Both the position numbers and the translations under genes were made by a program. Below, in pieces: positions 14,563-23,479 of a DNA stretch of 64,000 nucleotides (position 1 is the stretch's first letter; every line of letters starts with the position of its first letter). This DNA is from Neolewinella maritima (GTDB taxonomy: Bacteria; Bacteroidota; Bacteroidia; Chitinophagales; Saprospiraceae). The notes under the pieces are model-generated. The model was given only the letters and a program-made list of their open reading frames with translations, did not search any database and had not been told where the DNA came from. Where the stretch lies: assembly GCF_923081025.1 (NCBI RefSeq), contig NZ_CAKLPZ010000001.1, positions 806,001-870,000 on the forward strand, written 5' to 3'.

Positions 14563-14997
14563 ATGGCCTATATTCTAGATACGGACATCTGCATCTTCTA
14601 TTTGAAGGGCAAATTCAATCTCGGAGAAAAGGTCGGTCAAATAGGCGAACAGCATTGCTATATCTCGGAGATCACATTGCTAGAGTTAACTTATGGTGCC
14701 TATAACAGTGCACAATTTGAAAAACACTTAGCGGAAGCCATCGAAATCGAGCAATTGTTTGAAGTGTTACCTATTCGTCCGATCCGGGAAACCTACGCTA
14801 AGGAGCGTGTACGACTGAAAGACTTGGGACAACTCATCCCCAACTTTGATCTACTCACTGGCTGTACTGCGCTACATGAGGGTTGGACGTTGGTCACTCG
14901 TAACACTAAGCACCTTTTGCGAATTGAAGGACTCCATATAGAAAACTGGACGTCGGCTACCGATAACGAATTCATCTCGACTTCTGCGGAGAATTGA
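14563..14997 (+). CDS. VapC-type PIN-domain ribonuclease toxin
   Basis: A 144-residue PIN-domain protein. Conserved acidic residues are visible: D6 and D8 in MAYILDTDICIFYL, the Glu in ITLLELTYGA, and the Asp of NFDLLTGCTAL. The closing block LVTRNTKHLLRIEGLHIENW is the classical end of VapC toxins. Such toxins cleave tRNA or rRNA when freed from the antitoxin. TGCTAL replaces the more usual IAATAL, but the acidic cluster is intact. It is the last gene of the accessory island before GC-rich core genes resume. Confidence 0.88.
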   Translation: MAYILDTDICIFYLKGKFNLGEKVGQIGEQHCYISEITLLELTYGAYNSAQFEKHLAEAIEIEQLFEVLPIRPIRETYAKERVRLKDLGQLIPNFDLLTGCTALHEGWTLVTRNTKHLLRIEGLHIENWTSATDNEFISTSAEN

Positions 14998-15051
14998 TTC
15001 AGCATTACCGACTACGTTCACCTCAACAGGCTCAGCGGTCAACATCCCCCC

Positions 15052-16821
15052 TCACCATCCCTCACTCACCCCACTCTCCCCGTACCCGATCCGCTGCGCC
15101 ACCGCCCGCAGGGTATCCCCCCCGTCCAGGTCAAACACGATGGGCTCGGTATATACCCGCCAGCCCGGCTTGTCCGCATCCGCCGGTAGGATCCGATACG
15201 CAACCTGCGCCCCCGGCGTCTTGCTCTCCAGGATGAAGCGACCGACGCTGTCCCGCCGCAGCTGCGGCCGACCGGTCACCGGCATCACGTCCCCCCCGTT
15301 CCAGAACCGTTGTACCAGCTCGACCTCGGGCACCTCGCCGAGGTCGCCGACGCGGGCCAGCCACTCATCCATGGCCGTGCGGAGCTCGGTGAGCTTGTCG
15401 GCGTAGGCGGACTGACCGGCCAGATTCCGCAGCTCATACGGGTCGTTCCAGGTGTCGAATAGCTCCTCCGCCGGCTTGCGGTCGCGAAACCACTGGGACT
15501 GGGCGTCCGTCAGCTGGCCGGCATCGCGCAGCCGCAGCAATTCCTGCATCGAAGGCAGCTTCTCGCGGTAGGCCACGGGCAGGTAATAGCCCCGCTCGGG
15601 GTAGTAGTTGCGCAGGTATTTGAAGCGGTGGTCCCGCACGGCGCGGATGCGGTCGTAGTGCTCGTCCAGCCGGTCGCTGGCGGCGTAGACGTACTGCCGC
15701 TCCGGCTCCTGGTAGCTGCCGAACTGCGCCTGCCCCTGCAGGTAGTCTGCCGGCTCGATGCCCAGCATACTGTGCACCGTGGGGGCGAAGTCTACGAAGC
15801 TGAACAGCAGCGAATCGATCTGCCCCGCCCGCTGCCCGTCCGGCCAGGCTACGATCAGCGGTACGCGCAGGCCCGAGTCGTAGAGCAGCCGCTTCTGCCG
15901 CGGCAGCGGACCCCCGTGGTCGCTATAAAAGAACACGATCGTCGAATCCGTCAGCCCGTCCTGCTCCAGCTGATCGAGCAGGAAGCCGACCTGCTGGTCC
16001 ATGATGCGGATGTTGTCGTATACCCGCCGTACGTCCTGCCGCGTCAGCTCGGTGTCGGCCAGGTAGGGGGGCAGGGGCGGTTCGGCGCCCGCAGGCAGGA
16101 TCACGTCCGGCCGCTCGTCGTCCGGATACCGTACCTGGTAGTCCTCCATGGGGAAAGTGTCCGTCTCGAAGCCCTCCCGGAAGCGCAGGTTCTTGCGGTT
16201 GGTCTCCCAGACCTGGCTCTCGTGGGTGATCTCCAGGTTGAATATGGAAAAGAAGGGCTGTCCCGCCGGCCGGTGCCGCCAGTGTGCCTGCGGCCCCTGC
16301 TCGTCCCAGGCCGTTTTCGGGGCCTCGAACTGGTAGTCCGTCTTCTTATTGTTGGTCGCGAAGTAGCCGTGCTCGCGCAGCACCTGACTCATCATCTTCG
16401 CCTCCGGCGGCGGCAGCGCCCCGTATTCCCCGGGCAGACCCAGGTCCCGCAGCCGCTCCACATTGTACTGCGTCCGCATATTGTGTCCGCCGATACTGAT
16501 GGGGTACATCCCCGTGGCGATCGCATTACGGCTCGGCGCGCACACCCCGGCCACCGAGAAAGTATTCGGAAAGCGCACCCCCCGCGCCGCCAATCGACTC
16601 AGGTTCGGCGTCGCGATCGTCGAATCCCCGAAGGCCGCGATCAGCGGACTCATATCCTCACACACGATCCACAGTACGTTCGGCTGCCGCTCGTCGGCCG
16701 TAGCCGTAGCCTCACGCACAGCCTCCTCCTTCCCCCCCGTACAGCCCATAAAAAGAAGCACAAACAACAGGGCGGGGACGCCGGTGCGGTAGCAGGAGCG
16801 AACAGCGGAGGAATAGATCAT
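15052..16821 (-). CDS. Sulfatase (S1 family) lipoprotein
   Basis: A 589-residue enzyme of the alkaline-phosphatase superfamily that hydrolyses sulfate esters. The N-terminus is a lipoprotein signal with lipobox FMGC (Cys27). PNVLWIVCEDMSP binds the metal. The signature C94-A-P-S-R is the formylglycine motif CxPSR. SDHGGPLPRQKRLLYDSGLR carries the second metal site. A C-terminal subdomain of about 120 residues follows, with a segment on sugar-like metabolites (RYILPADADKPGW) that resembles a chitobiase-type C-terminal domain. It stands alone, 13 kb from the polysaccharide locus. Participation in sulfated-polysaccharide use is plausible but not shown by context. Confidence 0.92.
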   Translation of the reverse strand: MIYSSAVRSCYRTGVPALLFVLLFMGCTGGKEEAVREATATADERQPNVLWIVCEDMSPLIAAFGDSTIATPNLSRLAARGVRFPNTFSVAGVCAPSRNAIATGMYPISIGGHNMRTQYNVERLRDLGLPGEYGALPPPEAKMMSQVLREHGYFATNNKKTDYQFEAPKTAWDEQGPQAHWRHRPAGQPFFSIFNLEITHESQVWETNRKNLRFREGFETDTFPMEDYQVRYPDDERPDVILPAGAEPPLPPYLADTELTRQDVRRVYDNIRIMDQQVGFLLDQLEQDGLTDSTIVFFYSDHGGPLPRQKRLLYDSGLRVPLIVAWPDGQRAGQIDSLLFSFVDFAPTVHSMLGIEPADYLQGQAQFGSYQEPERQYVYAASDRLDEHYDRIRAVRDHRFKYLRNYYPERGYYLPVAYREKLPSMQELLRLRDAGQLTDAQSQWFRDRKPAEELFDTWNDPYELRNLAGQSAYADKLTELRTAMDEWLARVGDLGEVPEVELVQRFWNGGDVMPVTGRPQLRRDSVGRFILESKTPGAQVAYRILPADADKPGWRVYTEPIVFDLDGGDTLRAVAQRIGYGESGVSEGW

Positions 16822-16883
16822 GTCCGAAATGTAGCCATTTCTTCTACACCTCCGCTATACCCGGAAGGGTAGGGGCGGAGCTA

Positions 16884-17288
16884 CTAGTCGATCGGCACCT
16901 CCCGCTCCGGCCGCTGCGCCTCCCGGGTCTTGGGGGCGGTGATGATGAGGATCCCATCCTCGAACGAAGCGGTCACCGCCGTACGGTCCACCTTCTCACT
17001 CAGCTCGAACCAGCGCTCGAAGCTCTTGATGGGGTACTCCTGCAGCAGGAAGTCGGGGTGGGCATCCTCCGGCTGCCGCGTGCCGCTGATGTAGATATGC
17101 TCGCCGGTCAGGGTCACCCGCACATTCTCCTTATCGAAGCCGACGCAGAAGACCTGCGCCACGAAGTCCGTATCGGTCTCCGCGATATTGACGGGCACGT
17201 TGTGCTTCGGACGGCGGGGCCCGTACTGCGGACGGCGGCGGTTACGGCGGCGGCCCCCCCGGCCGCGGGATTGTGTCTGCTCTTGCAT
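16884..17288 (-). CDS. Hsp20/alpha-crystallin chaperone with basic RG-rich tail
   Basis: A 134-residue small heat-shock protein. The alpha-crystallin domain covers about residues 30-125: VNIAETDTDFVAQVFCVGF, then ENVRVTLTGEHIYISG, the VDRTAVTASFEDGILIITAPK strand and the closing P-x-x-x-I motif. Small heat-shock proteins hold unfolded proteins in solution. The N-terminal arm is unusual, being Gly/Arg-rich (SRGRGGRRRNRRRPQYGPRR) where most family members have a hydrophobic arm. It lies 44 bases downstream of an ECF sigma gene on the same strand, so the sigma factor probably drives its expression. Confidence 0.92.
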   Translation of the reverse strand: MQEQTQSRGRGGRRRNRRRPQYGPRRPKHNVPVNIAETDTDFVAQVFCVGFDKENVRVTLTGEHIYISGTRQPEDAHPDFLLQEYPIKSFERWFELSEKVDRTAVTASFEDGILIITAPKTREAQRPEREVPID

Positions 17289-17332
17289 GGTATTACGTTT
17301 AGTAGGGTAGACGGCGTATTACCTCCAATACT

Positions 17333-17851
17333 CTATTCCAATCCGAAATAATCCACATACGTATCCAGTAAAATATCCTGCAGCCGCCGTCTGGCGTAGC
17401 CCTTGCGCGAGATCACTGTCTTGAGCGGCACCCCGAGGTCATCGGCAATCTCCCGCAGCGTCTCTCCCTCCAGCTCGTTGCGCGTAAATACTTCCCGCTG
17501 CTTGGGGGGCAGCAGGTCCAGCGCATCGGTAATCTCCTCCAGTACATCCGTAGTGTCGCCGGATAGGGTAGGGGCTACGTAGGCATCGCCGTCCTGCAAG
17601 TCGCGTACGGCCGGTCGGCTCTCCTGGCCGCGGTACAGATCGGCGATCCGGTTGCGGGTCACCCGGTACAGCCAGGCGCGGGGCTGGGCGATATGCTGTG
17701 TCTCCAGGGCTTCGGCCAGTCGCACCCATACGTCCTGCAGTAGATCATCTACCTCCGGGGCGGGCACGCGGGTGCGCACGAACTCCCGCAACTCCGCACT
17801 GTAGGCGGCGTAGGTATCGGACCAGTCGGCTGATGAAGGGACCTCGTACAT
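17333..17851 (-). CDS. ECF-type RNA polymerase sigma factor
   Basis: A 172-residue sigma-70 family protein with only regions 2 and 4. Region 2 has VDDLLQDVWVRLAEAL and the WLYRVTRNRIADLYR segment that contacts the -10 element. Region 4 has LPPKQREVFTRNELEGETLR and IADDLGVPLKTVISRKGYAR, a helix-turn-helix for the -35 element. No anti-sigma gene is next to it. The gene downstream is the Hsp20 gene, 44 bases away, so this is likely a stress-response sigma factor that controls at least its own operon. Confidence 0.93.
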   Translation of the reverse strand: MYEVPSSADWSDTYAAYSAELREFVRTRVPAPEVDDLLQDVWVRLAEALETQHIAQPRAWLYRVTRNRIADLYRGQESRPAVRDLQDGDAYVAPTLSGDTTDVLEEITDALDLLPPKQREVFTRNELEGETLREIADDLGVPLKTVISRKGYARRRLQDILLDTYVDYFGLE

Positions 17852-17928
17852 GGTAGGGGGGTAGACGCCGCAGGAGTGCGTTTACTCTATAGCCTGCGCA
17901 CCGGCGGCCCCGCCCCCTAATGTAGGGT

Positions 17929-20208
17929 CTAGCGGACGACGATGCGCTCCTGGATCAGCGCACCGGACGGCAGCTGCGCGGAGAGTAGGTAGGCACCGGC
18001 GGCGAGCTCCGACAGGTAGAGCGTGGTCTCGTTGCTGCCGGCTTCGACCTGGGCCGTGCGCTGCATGACCTGCTGTCCGCTCAACGAAAACAGGCGTACG
18101 GTCATCGTACCGTCGGTCGGCTGCTCGTAGCTCAGCGTGACCCGGTCCGTGGTGGGGTTGGGGAATACGGATACGGAGGTGGTCGCGGCGGTACTGTTGC
18201 GGGTCAGGGTGATGACGTCGCTCACGGTGGCCGTACCGTCGTAGTCGAGTGTACGGATGCGGTAGTAGGCTTTGGCCACGGGGCGGGCGTCGACGAAGGA
18301 GTAGTCGAGGGCCTCGGTACTGCTACCGGCGGCGGTGACTTCGCCTACGGACTGCCAGTCGGCCTGGCCTTCAGCGAGCCGCTCCACGACGTGGGTGGCG
18401 GTATTGTCTTCGTGTACGGTGGTCCAGTAGAGGGAGTTGCTGCGGGCATCGGTCTGTCCGGTGAAGGAGGTCAGCTCGACGGGCAGGCTGCTGGCGGCGA
18501 GGCTGGCGGTGGTCATGTTGGGGCTCGTGCTCATTATAATGTGGTCCAGCGGCGTGCCGTCTTCGCGCATCAGGATACTCAGGGTGTGGCGGCCCAGGGA
18601 GTTGACGTCGATGGTGGGGTTCATGCGGGTGTAGGTCCAGGTATTGCCGTGGTCGATCGGCATGGCAACGTGGCTGGAGACCAGCGTACCGTCGAAGTAG
18701 ACGGCTACGGAATTTCCGTTCGATACGGAGCGGTGGCGCAGGTAGAGGTAGTGCTGACCGGTCTGTACGAAGTCGATCGCGTAGTGCAGCATCGGTACGT
18801 CGAGAGAGTTCTCGGCACGTACGCCCGCATCGGGCACCATGGCGTAGCGGTCGTCGATAGCGTCATCGTCCTGGTAGGCGTACCAGTGCGTTCCTGCATG
18901 AGCGCCCTTACCGGCCGAGACGGCGGAGGGGACTTCGGCGGGCATGTCCACGGGGTAGTTATCACTGGAGGACTGCTGGTACACTAGCAAGGGCGCAGTC
19001 TCCGTAGCGTCAGGGCCCAGGGCGGTGGAGGTGCGGTAGCTAGCGTCGGGGGAGATCAGGATCTTATCGATCGGCGTATCGTCTTCCCGCATATAGATGG
19101 ATACGATGTAGGTGCCGGTATCGGGTACGACGAAGCTGGCGTCGCGGCCGATGGTCTCCCACTGCCAGTCACCGGTATTGATATTCATCTTGAAGCGGTC
19201 CTCATCGGAGTAGTCGAAGTTTGTCCATACCGAATTGTCTCCGGGCGCGGTGCCCTTGTGGCGCAGGTGAATGTAGTGGCGACCGGTGCGCTTGAACGTC
19301 ACTTCGTAGTCCAGGCGTGGCGCCAGGTAGTAGTTGAAGCTATCCGATATACTGTTCTGATCCTCTACGTACACGAAGGACAGCTCGCTGGCGTCGAGAT
19401 CGTTCGTAGCCGCTACCCATTCGCGGCAGAGGAAGGGCTGTTGACCGCGAATGGAGCGGGTGGGGCGCTCGGCCTCCATGACGACCAGTCCGTCCAGTGT
19501 GATGGTGTCCTGCTCGTAGACCGCCAGGGTGGTCAGTGCGGCGGCGCCGGTGTTGCTGCCGGCCTCAGTGGTCTGCGGTCCGCGCCGGTCGAAGCTGCGG
19601 GCGGGGTCGGTGGTGACGACCATACGGTCGATGGCCAGTCCGTCTTCCCGGTGGGCGATGGTGATGGTGTGGTCGCCGGTGGTGTTGATGGCAAAGCTGG
19701 CGGCGGCCCGCTCCCAGCGCCAGTCCCACTGCCGGGTCCCAAAGCCGAACTGCTGGGTCGCTTGCACAACTACGCCGTCTACTAGGATATGGATGGAGTT
19801 GTCGCGGTCTCCGGCCGCGGCGTGGCGGAAGTAGATGTAGTAGGTACCGGTGGTGGTGAAGTTGATCCGGTAGTCGAGGTGTGCCCCGTCGGCGGGCAGC
19901 TCATAGGCGTTCTGCTCGACGGTGCCTACGATCACGTAGCCGCCCTGGTTGGCGGTGGAGCGGGTGCGCTCCGACCAGATCACCTCAGGCCCGTGGCCCG
20001 CGCGGGTGGATCCGTGGTAATTGGTAGGGCGTTCGGCCTCCATGACTACCAGCCCGTCTCCGTTCGTATTATCCTGTAGATAGGTCGTGCCGACGTTTTC
20101 GCACTGCGCGCGAAGGTCTGCTGCGGAGAACGATAGGGCAAATAGGAGGAGGAGGGCAACCACACGGCTGCCGCGACCCATAAGGGTCGGAAATACATTG
20201 TTTGTCAT
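17929..20208 (-). CDS. Secreted three-module beta-sandwich protein with T9SS sorting domain
   Basis: A 759-residue exported protein. The signal peptide is MTNNVFPTLMGRGSRVVALL plus a hydrophobic run ending at A-D-L-R-A. Three successive copies of an about 170-residue module follow. Each shows a V-MEAERPT-like entry (weaker in the third), a Y-I/L-Y/H-x-RH strand and a DGTPLDHI/DRM-like closing motif, a pattern of CBM6/galactose-binding-like folds. Then comes a fibronectin-like segment (LPVELTSFTGQTD) and a C-terminal sorting domain: VFPNPTTDRVTLSY, then AGAYLL and IQERIVVR. The protein would be carried out by the type IX secretion system and anchored or released at the surface. No catalytic domain is seen, so carbohydrate binding or adhesion is inferred. 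Confidence 0.88.
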   Translation of the reverse strand: MTNNVFPTLMGRGSRVVALLLLFALSFSAADLRAQCENVGTTYLQDNTNGDGLVVMEAERPTNYHGSTRAGHGPEVIWSERTRSTANQGGYVIVGTVEQNAYELPADGAHLDYRINFTTTGTYYIYFRHAAAGDRDNSIHILVDGVVVQATQQFGFGTRQWDWRWERAAASFAINTTGDHTITIAHREDGLAIDRMVVTTDPARSFDRRGPQTTEAGSNTGAAALTTLAVYEQDTITLDGLVVMEAERPTRSIRGQQPFLCREWVAATNDLDASELSFVYVEDQNSISDSFNYYLAPRLDYEVTFKRTGRHYIHLRHKGTAPGDNSVWTNFDYSDEDRFKMNINTGDWQWETIGRDASFVVPDTGTYIVSIYMREDDTPIDKILISPDASYRTSTALGPDATETAPLLVYQQSSSDNYPVDMPAEVPSAVSAGKGAHAGTHWYAYQDDDAIDDRYAMVPDAGVRAENSLDVPMLHYAIDFVQTGQHYLYLRHRSVSNGNSVAVYFDGTLVSSHVAMPIDHGNTWTYTRMNPTIDVNSLGRHTLSILMREDGTPLDHIIMSTSPNMTTASLAASSLPVELTSFTGQTDARSNSLYWTTVHEDNTATHVVERLAEGQADWQSVGEVTAAGSSTEALDYSFVDARPVAKAYYRIRTLDYDGTATVSDVITLTRNSTAATTSVSVFPNPTTDRVTLSYEQPTDGTMTVRLFSLSGQQVMQRTAQVEAGSNETTLYLSELAAGAYLLSAQLPSGALIQERIVVR

Positions 20209-20681
20209 AGGTCTATTACTGGCGCAAAAGCGCTGAGAATAAATAAAATAGTCTTATTCGCTAACCCCTAGCGTGGGTGGGGAATAAAACCGCGGAGTAC
20301 TATCCACCGCCCCTCGCATGAGCATGGATAAAACAGAATATGAAGAGTAATCAAATTAGCGAAGTACCCGATAGGGCCTTCTGAACATGGTATAAATCGA
20401 GTTTATAAGTTGTGTTGGTCAGGCATTCCGCAAAAGTAGATCACCGTTCCTACTACAAACATACGGAGTTTTATGTATATCGGTTTGCATGACAAGTAAT
20501 TTTTTTGAGAAACTTCGCCGATGGGTGCGATACCAGGGGGCTGGTGGCAGTTCACCTGTGTTTGCTTATTGCTCTGGTACGATCTGCTCACCGACGGAGT
20601 GATTCACCCCCGCCCCAACCATATCCACGCGTCGAGCTAGTCGGCTTGTTCCGTAGGGATGGTCGGGGCAGGAGGGTCGAA
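20209..20681. other. Intergenic stretch, no gene recognised
   Basis: About 470 bases between two minus-strand genes. It must contain the promoter of the T9SS cargo gene, which starts at 20208. The half next to that gene is AT-rich (ATAAATAAAATAG, TAATCAAATTAG). Short open frames exist, including one of 62 codons on the minus strand near 20403-20591, but none shows protein-like composition or a family match. Confidence 0.5.
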
Positions 20682-22691
20682 TCACCGATTGATGTAGCCT
20701 ACCAGCTCTTGCTCGCCACTGCTGTCGGAGTACACCTTACCGCTGCTTAGGTCTACCGTAAGGAGGGTACCGTAGTCGATCTCCCGCATTTCGAGGCGTT
20801 GGCCATCGCGGGCGGTGACTTTGTACTCGCCCACCAGGTCGTCGTCCTCGTCGACCTCCAGCCAGAGACTATCTTCTGCATCAAACGATAGCTGGCAGAT
20901 AAAGTAACCGTCTTCATCGATGACCTCGAAGGTCTCCGCGGGTTCGGAGCCCGTGTCACCTGCCTCGCGGATGGCTTCGGCATCGTAGCCGAAGGTCTCC
21001 TCTCCGTAGCTAGATGGCGCGGGATCATCGCTTCCGCCCGAGGTAGCTAGCTGACCGTTGCCCATGCCACCGGAGCCGGCGGCCGTAAGGCTTCCGTAGG
21101 TTTCGATGGAGCTATTGGCGGCGTTAGCGGACGGTTTCACCAAAATGCTACCCTGCTTGTTGTGCTCGATGCTCAACTCCTTGCCGGAGTCCGTATCCAC
21201 CAGGACCAGCATGATGCTGTTGCGCTCCGTTTCGCGGTAGTCGCCCAGCCAGTCGCCTTCCATGTCCCATTCACTCCAGACGCTCTCCTCGCTGTCCCAC
21301 TCGATCTCGGAGTACTGCCGGCCGTTGCGGTAGACGTTGAAGGTGCCGGGTAGGTTTACTTCGGTGCCGTCATTGCCGGAGCCGAATTCCTTTTGCCCGT
21401 AGGTGCTGGTCGTGGAGGTGGTCGGCTGTTGAGGGGTTGTACCAGCCGTAGTGGTTGCAATCGGTGGGCTGGTCTTATCACCCTGGCAGTCTCCCTCGAC
21501 TACTCCCCGGACGTTGGTAGCCGACTTCACGCGCACCTTGCTTTTGACTTCCCGCGTCTTACCGTTACGCACCTTGTCGCCCTCTTCATTCACTTCGACG
21601 TAGGTCTCGACCACGTCATAGATAACCTCCTCTGGAGTGCCCATTACGGTCACCTTGGTGCGGCAGCCCGGCGGAGTCTTGGTTTTCTGACTGAAGGTTT
21701 TCCTCTGGGTGTAGGATTCCGTCTTATCCCGTCCTACGGTCGTTGTATTCTGAATCGATTTCTCCAGCGCTACCGTTAGGGCGGCCTGCACCGGCGCACT
21801 TCCTACGGTTATCGTAGACGAGACAGTGGTCTTGAATCCGAGGGCCGTACTATTGGAAACGGACCTGGTGACCGAAGCTTGGTATTCCCACCCTACATCC
21901 ACCGTCTGCTCCGATTCAGCGACTGCATTGAAGCCGTCCTGCCAGCTCGTGCCGCCGATACGGCGCTCTTCCTCCGTTTTGACTACCGTCCGGTTCTTAT
22001 ACTCTACGTGGGATAGCGCGTACCCCGGTACGGAAACGCGTACTCCGGATACAGCATCGTTCATACCGAGCCGACGCAGATCGAAATCCGTGGGTTTATC
22101 GCCACGGGCCTTTAGCAGGTTCGACTCATTCATCGGATCGCTGAGGTCATTGCGAAATAACAGGACCTGCGCTCCTGGTTGTACCCGCGCATAGGTAAAG
22201 CAGTCATTGCAGAGTAGCTCGCTCTTCGCGTACTCTCCTTCGGCAAAGCCCTGCATGCCCTGCCGGCGGGTGTAGATATCGCCGTGCTCGTAGAGGTAGA
22301 CGCGGGGGTTGTTCGCGTCGTCGAAGGCATCTATGCGAAACGAAGAGATCCGGTCGTTGAAGTTCATCAGGTGGTTATAGTTTCCTGGGTACAACTTGGC
22401 GGAGCGCCCCTGACCACCCCGGTGCTCGTATATAGTGACGACCATACCCGCGGGTACGACGACCGAGGAGATCCGATCTTCCATATCATTGCCGATGTAC
22501 TCGACGCTCGATTGTTGGGTAAAGGATTTAGTAGCCTCGTCTTCCTCGAACGCGGGGGAATTGAAGAAGATGACCGCGCTTCCCCGGTCGAGTTGCTCGA
22601 TACCAAAGGTGTACCGTTGTGCGAGCGCAGGTGAGGTAAGTAGAAAAAGAAGGAAGGCGGAAGAAAAAATGCGAAGGGCGAAGTGCTTCAT
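20682..22691 (-). CDS. Secreted beta/gamma-crystallin plus aerolysin-like pore-forming protein
   Basis: From the ATG at 22691 the product is 669 residues with a clear signal peptide ending at PALAQ (about residue 25). Residues 65-220 show Greek-key crystallin motifs: EDRISSVV (71-78), FNDRISSFR (111-119) and MNDAVSGVR (210-218). These are the N/D-x-x-x-S/T-S calcium-binding type, with Y/F-E-H-x-G between them. Residues 225-370 are Ser/Thr-rich, alternating and beta-prone (VTRSVSNSTALGFKTTVSS, then TITVGSAPVQAALTVALEKS), like the insertion region of aerolysin/ETX-MTX2 pore-formers. A Thr/Pro linker then leads to two copies of an about 70-residue repeat (WDSEESVWSEWDMEGDWLGD and FDAEDSLWLEVDEDDDLVGE). 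Crystallin/aerolysin fusions are known in animal proteins. No export partner is adjacent. The domain calls are by eye. Confidence 0.65.
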   Translation of the reverse strand: MKHFALRIFSSAFLLFLLTSPALAQRYTFGIEQLDRGSAVIFFNSPAFEEDEATKSFTQQSSVEYIGNDMEDRISSVVVPAGMVVTIYEHRGGQGRSAKLYPGNYNHLMNFNDRISSFRIDAFDDANNPRVYLYEHGDIYTRRQGMQGFAEGEYAKSELLCNDCFTYARVQPGAQVLLFRNDLSDPMNESNLLKARGDKPTDFDLRRLGMNDAVSGVRVSVPGYALSHVEYKNRTVVKTEEERRIGGTSWQDGFNAVAESEQTVDVGWEYQASVTRSVSNSTALGFKTTVSSTITVGSAPVQAALTVALEKSIQNTTTVGRDKTESYTQRKTFSQKTKTPPGCRTKVTVMGTPEEVIYDVVETYVEVNEEGDKVRNGKTREVKSKVRVKSATNVRGVVEGDCQGDKTSPPIATTTAGTTPQQPTTSTTSTYGQKEFGSGNDGTEVNLPGTFNVYRNGRQYSEIEWDSEESVWSEWDMEGDWLGDYRETERNSIMLVLVDTDSGKELSIEHNKQGSILVKPSANAANSSIETYGSLTAAGSGGMGNGQLATSGGSDDPAPSSYGEETFGYDAEAIREAGDTGSEPAETFEVIDEDGYFICQLSFDAEDSLWLEVDEDDDLVGEYKVTARDGQRLEMREIDYGTLLTVDLSSGKVYSDSSGEQELVGYINR

Positions 22692-22918
22692 GGGTAAGGG
22701 GGGGATTGTTGTTGGTCGACAATGTATAATGACCATCGCCTTCCTAGATCAGCCTAATTTCCCAACGGAACGGATGACTTTCCGAAGCGATCAGTCCATC
22801 CCGATCGGTCCAAACAGCGGCCGGCAACCTTCGAAAATATGGGAAAATTGTACGCTTCCCCTCACGCCGGCCCTGCAGTTGGTGCTATACTGAGTAGCGC
22901 ATTCACCCATCCGTTTCC
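22692..22918. promoter_or_regulatory. Divergent promoter region
   Basis: The gap separates the minus-strand crystallin/aerolysin gene from the plus-strand sigma-factor gene, so it must carry the promoters of both. No clear -33/-7 pair or operator could be assigned by eye. Confidence 0.4.
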
Positions 22919-23479
22919 ATGGCCTCTCCTCCATCACCTATCGACCCGCTACTCGCCGCCTGCCAGCGTGGGGAGCTGCGGGCCCAGGAGACGTTCTACC
23001 GCCGGTACTTCCCACTACTACTCCCCATCTGCCAGCGCTACCTGGGCTCCCGCGAGCGGTCCGTGCCCCTGCTCAACGCCGCCATGCTGCGGATCTTCCA
23101 GTCGCTCGACGACTACCGGGAGGAGGGCAAGCTGGAGGGCTGGCTGATCACCATCACGCGCCGTACCGTACTCAACCACCTGCGCGACGAGGCCCGCTCG
23201 CAGCGCCGGCTCGCCGCCCGCGACTTCAGCTGGCCGGCCACGGTACACAATCACGCCCTGGATACCCTGGCCGTAGCCGATATCCTCCGATTGCTGGACC
23301 GCCTGCCCGATCACCTGCGGCTGGTCTTTAGTCTCACGGTCTTCGATGCATATACCCACGCCGAGATCGCCGCCGAGCTGGGCATCACCGAGACTGCCAG
23401 CCGCTGGCGCCTCAAGCAGGCCCGCAGCCTTCTCCAGGCCGCCTACCAAGCCACCCACCAACACAAACTGGGCTCATGA
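22919..23479 (+). CDS. ECF-type sigma factor, first gene of a four-gene operon
   Basis: A 186-residue sigma-70-like protein. Region 2 is seen as YRRYFPLLLPICQRYL and EGWLITITRRTVLNHLRDEA, and region 4 as LDRLPDHLRLVFSLTVFD and IAAELGITETASRWRLKQAR, a helix-turn-helix. The start is the ATG at 22919. The end overlaps the next start (ATGA at 23476-23479). It should control expression of its own operon, whose downstream genes encode a membrane protein and two exported beta-rich proteins. Confidence 0.9.
   Translation: MASPPSPIDPLLAACQRGELRAQETFYRRYFPLLLPICQRYLGSRERSVPLLNAAMLRIFQSLDDYREEGKLEGWLITITRRTVLNHLRDEARSQRRLAARDFSWPATVHNHALDTLAVADILRLLDRLPDHLRLVFSLTVFDAYTHAEIAAELGITETASRWRLKQARSLLQAAYQATHQHKLGS

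Noticed and set aside
15628-16872. 414-codon frame antisense to the sulfatase
   Set aside because: The sulfatase has clear catalytic motifs on the minus strand. The plus-strand frame is Arg/His/Pro-rich and has no domain.
20403-20591. 62-codon minus-strand frame between the T9SS and crystallin genes
   Set aside because: Low-complexity polar composition, no start context and no match.
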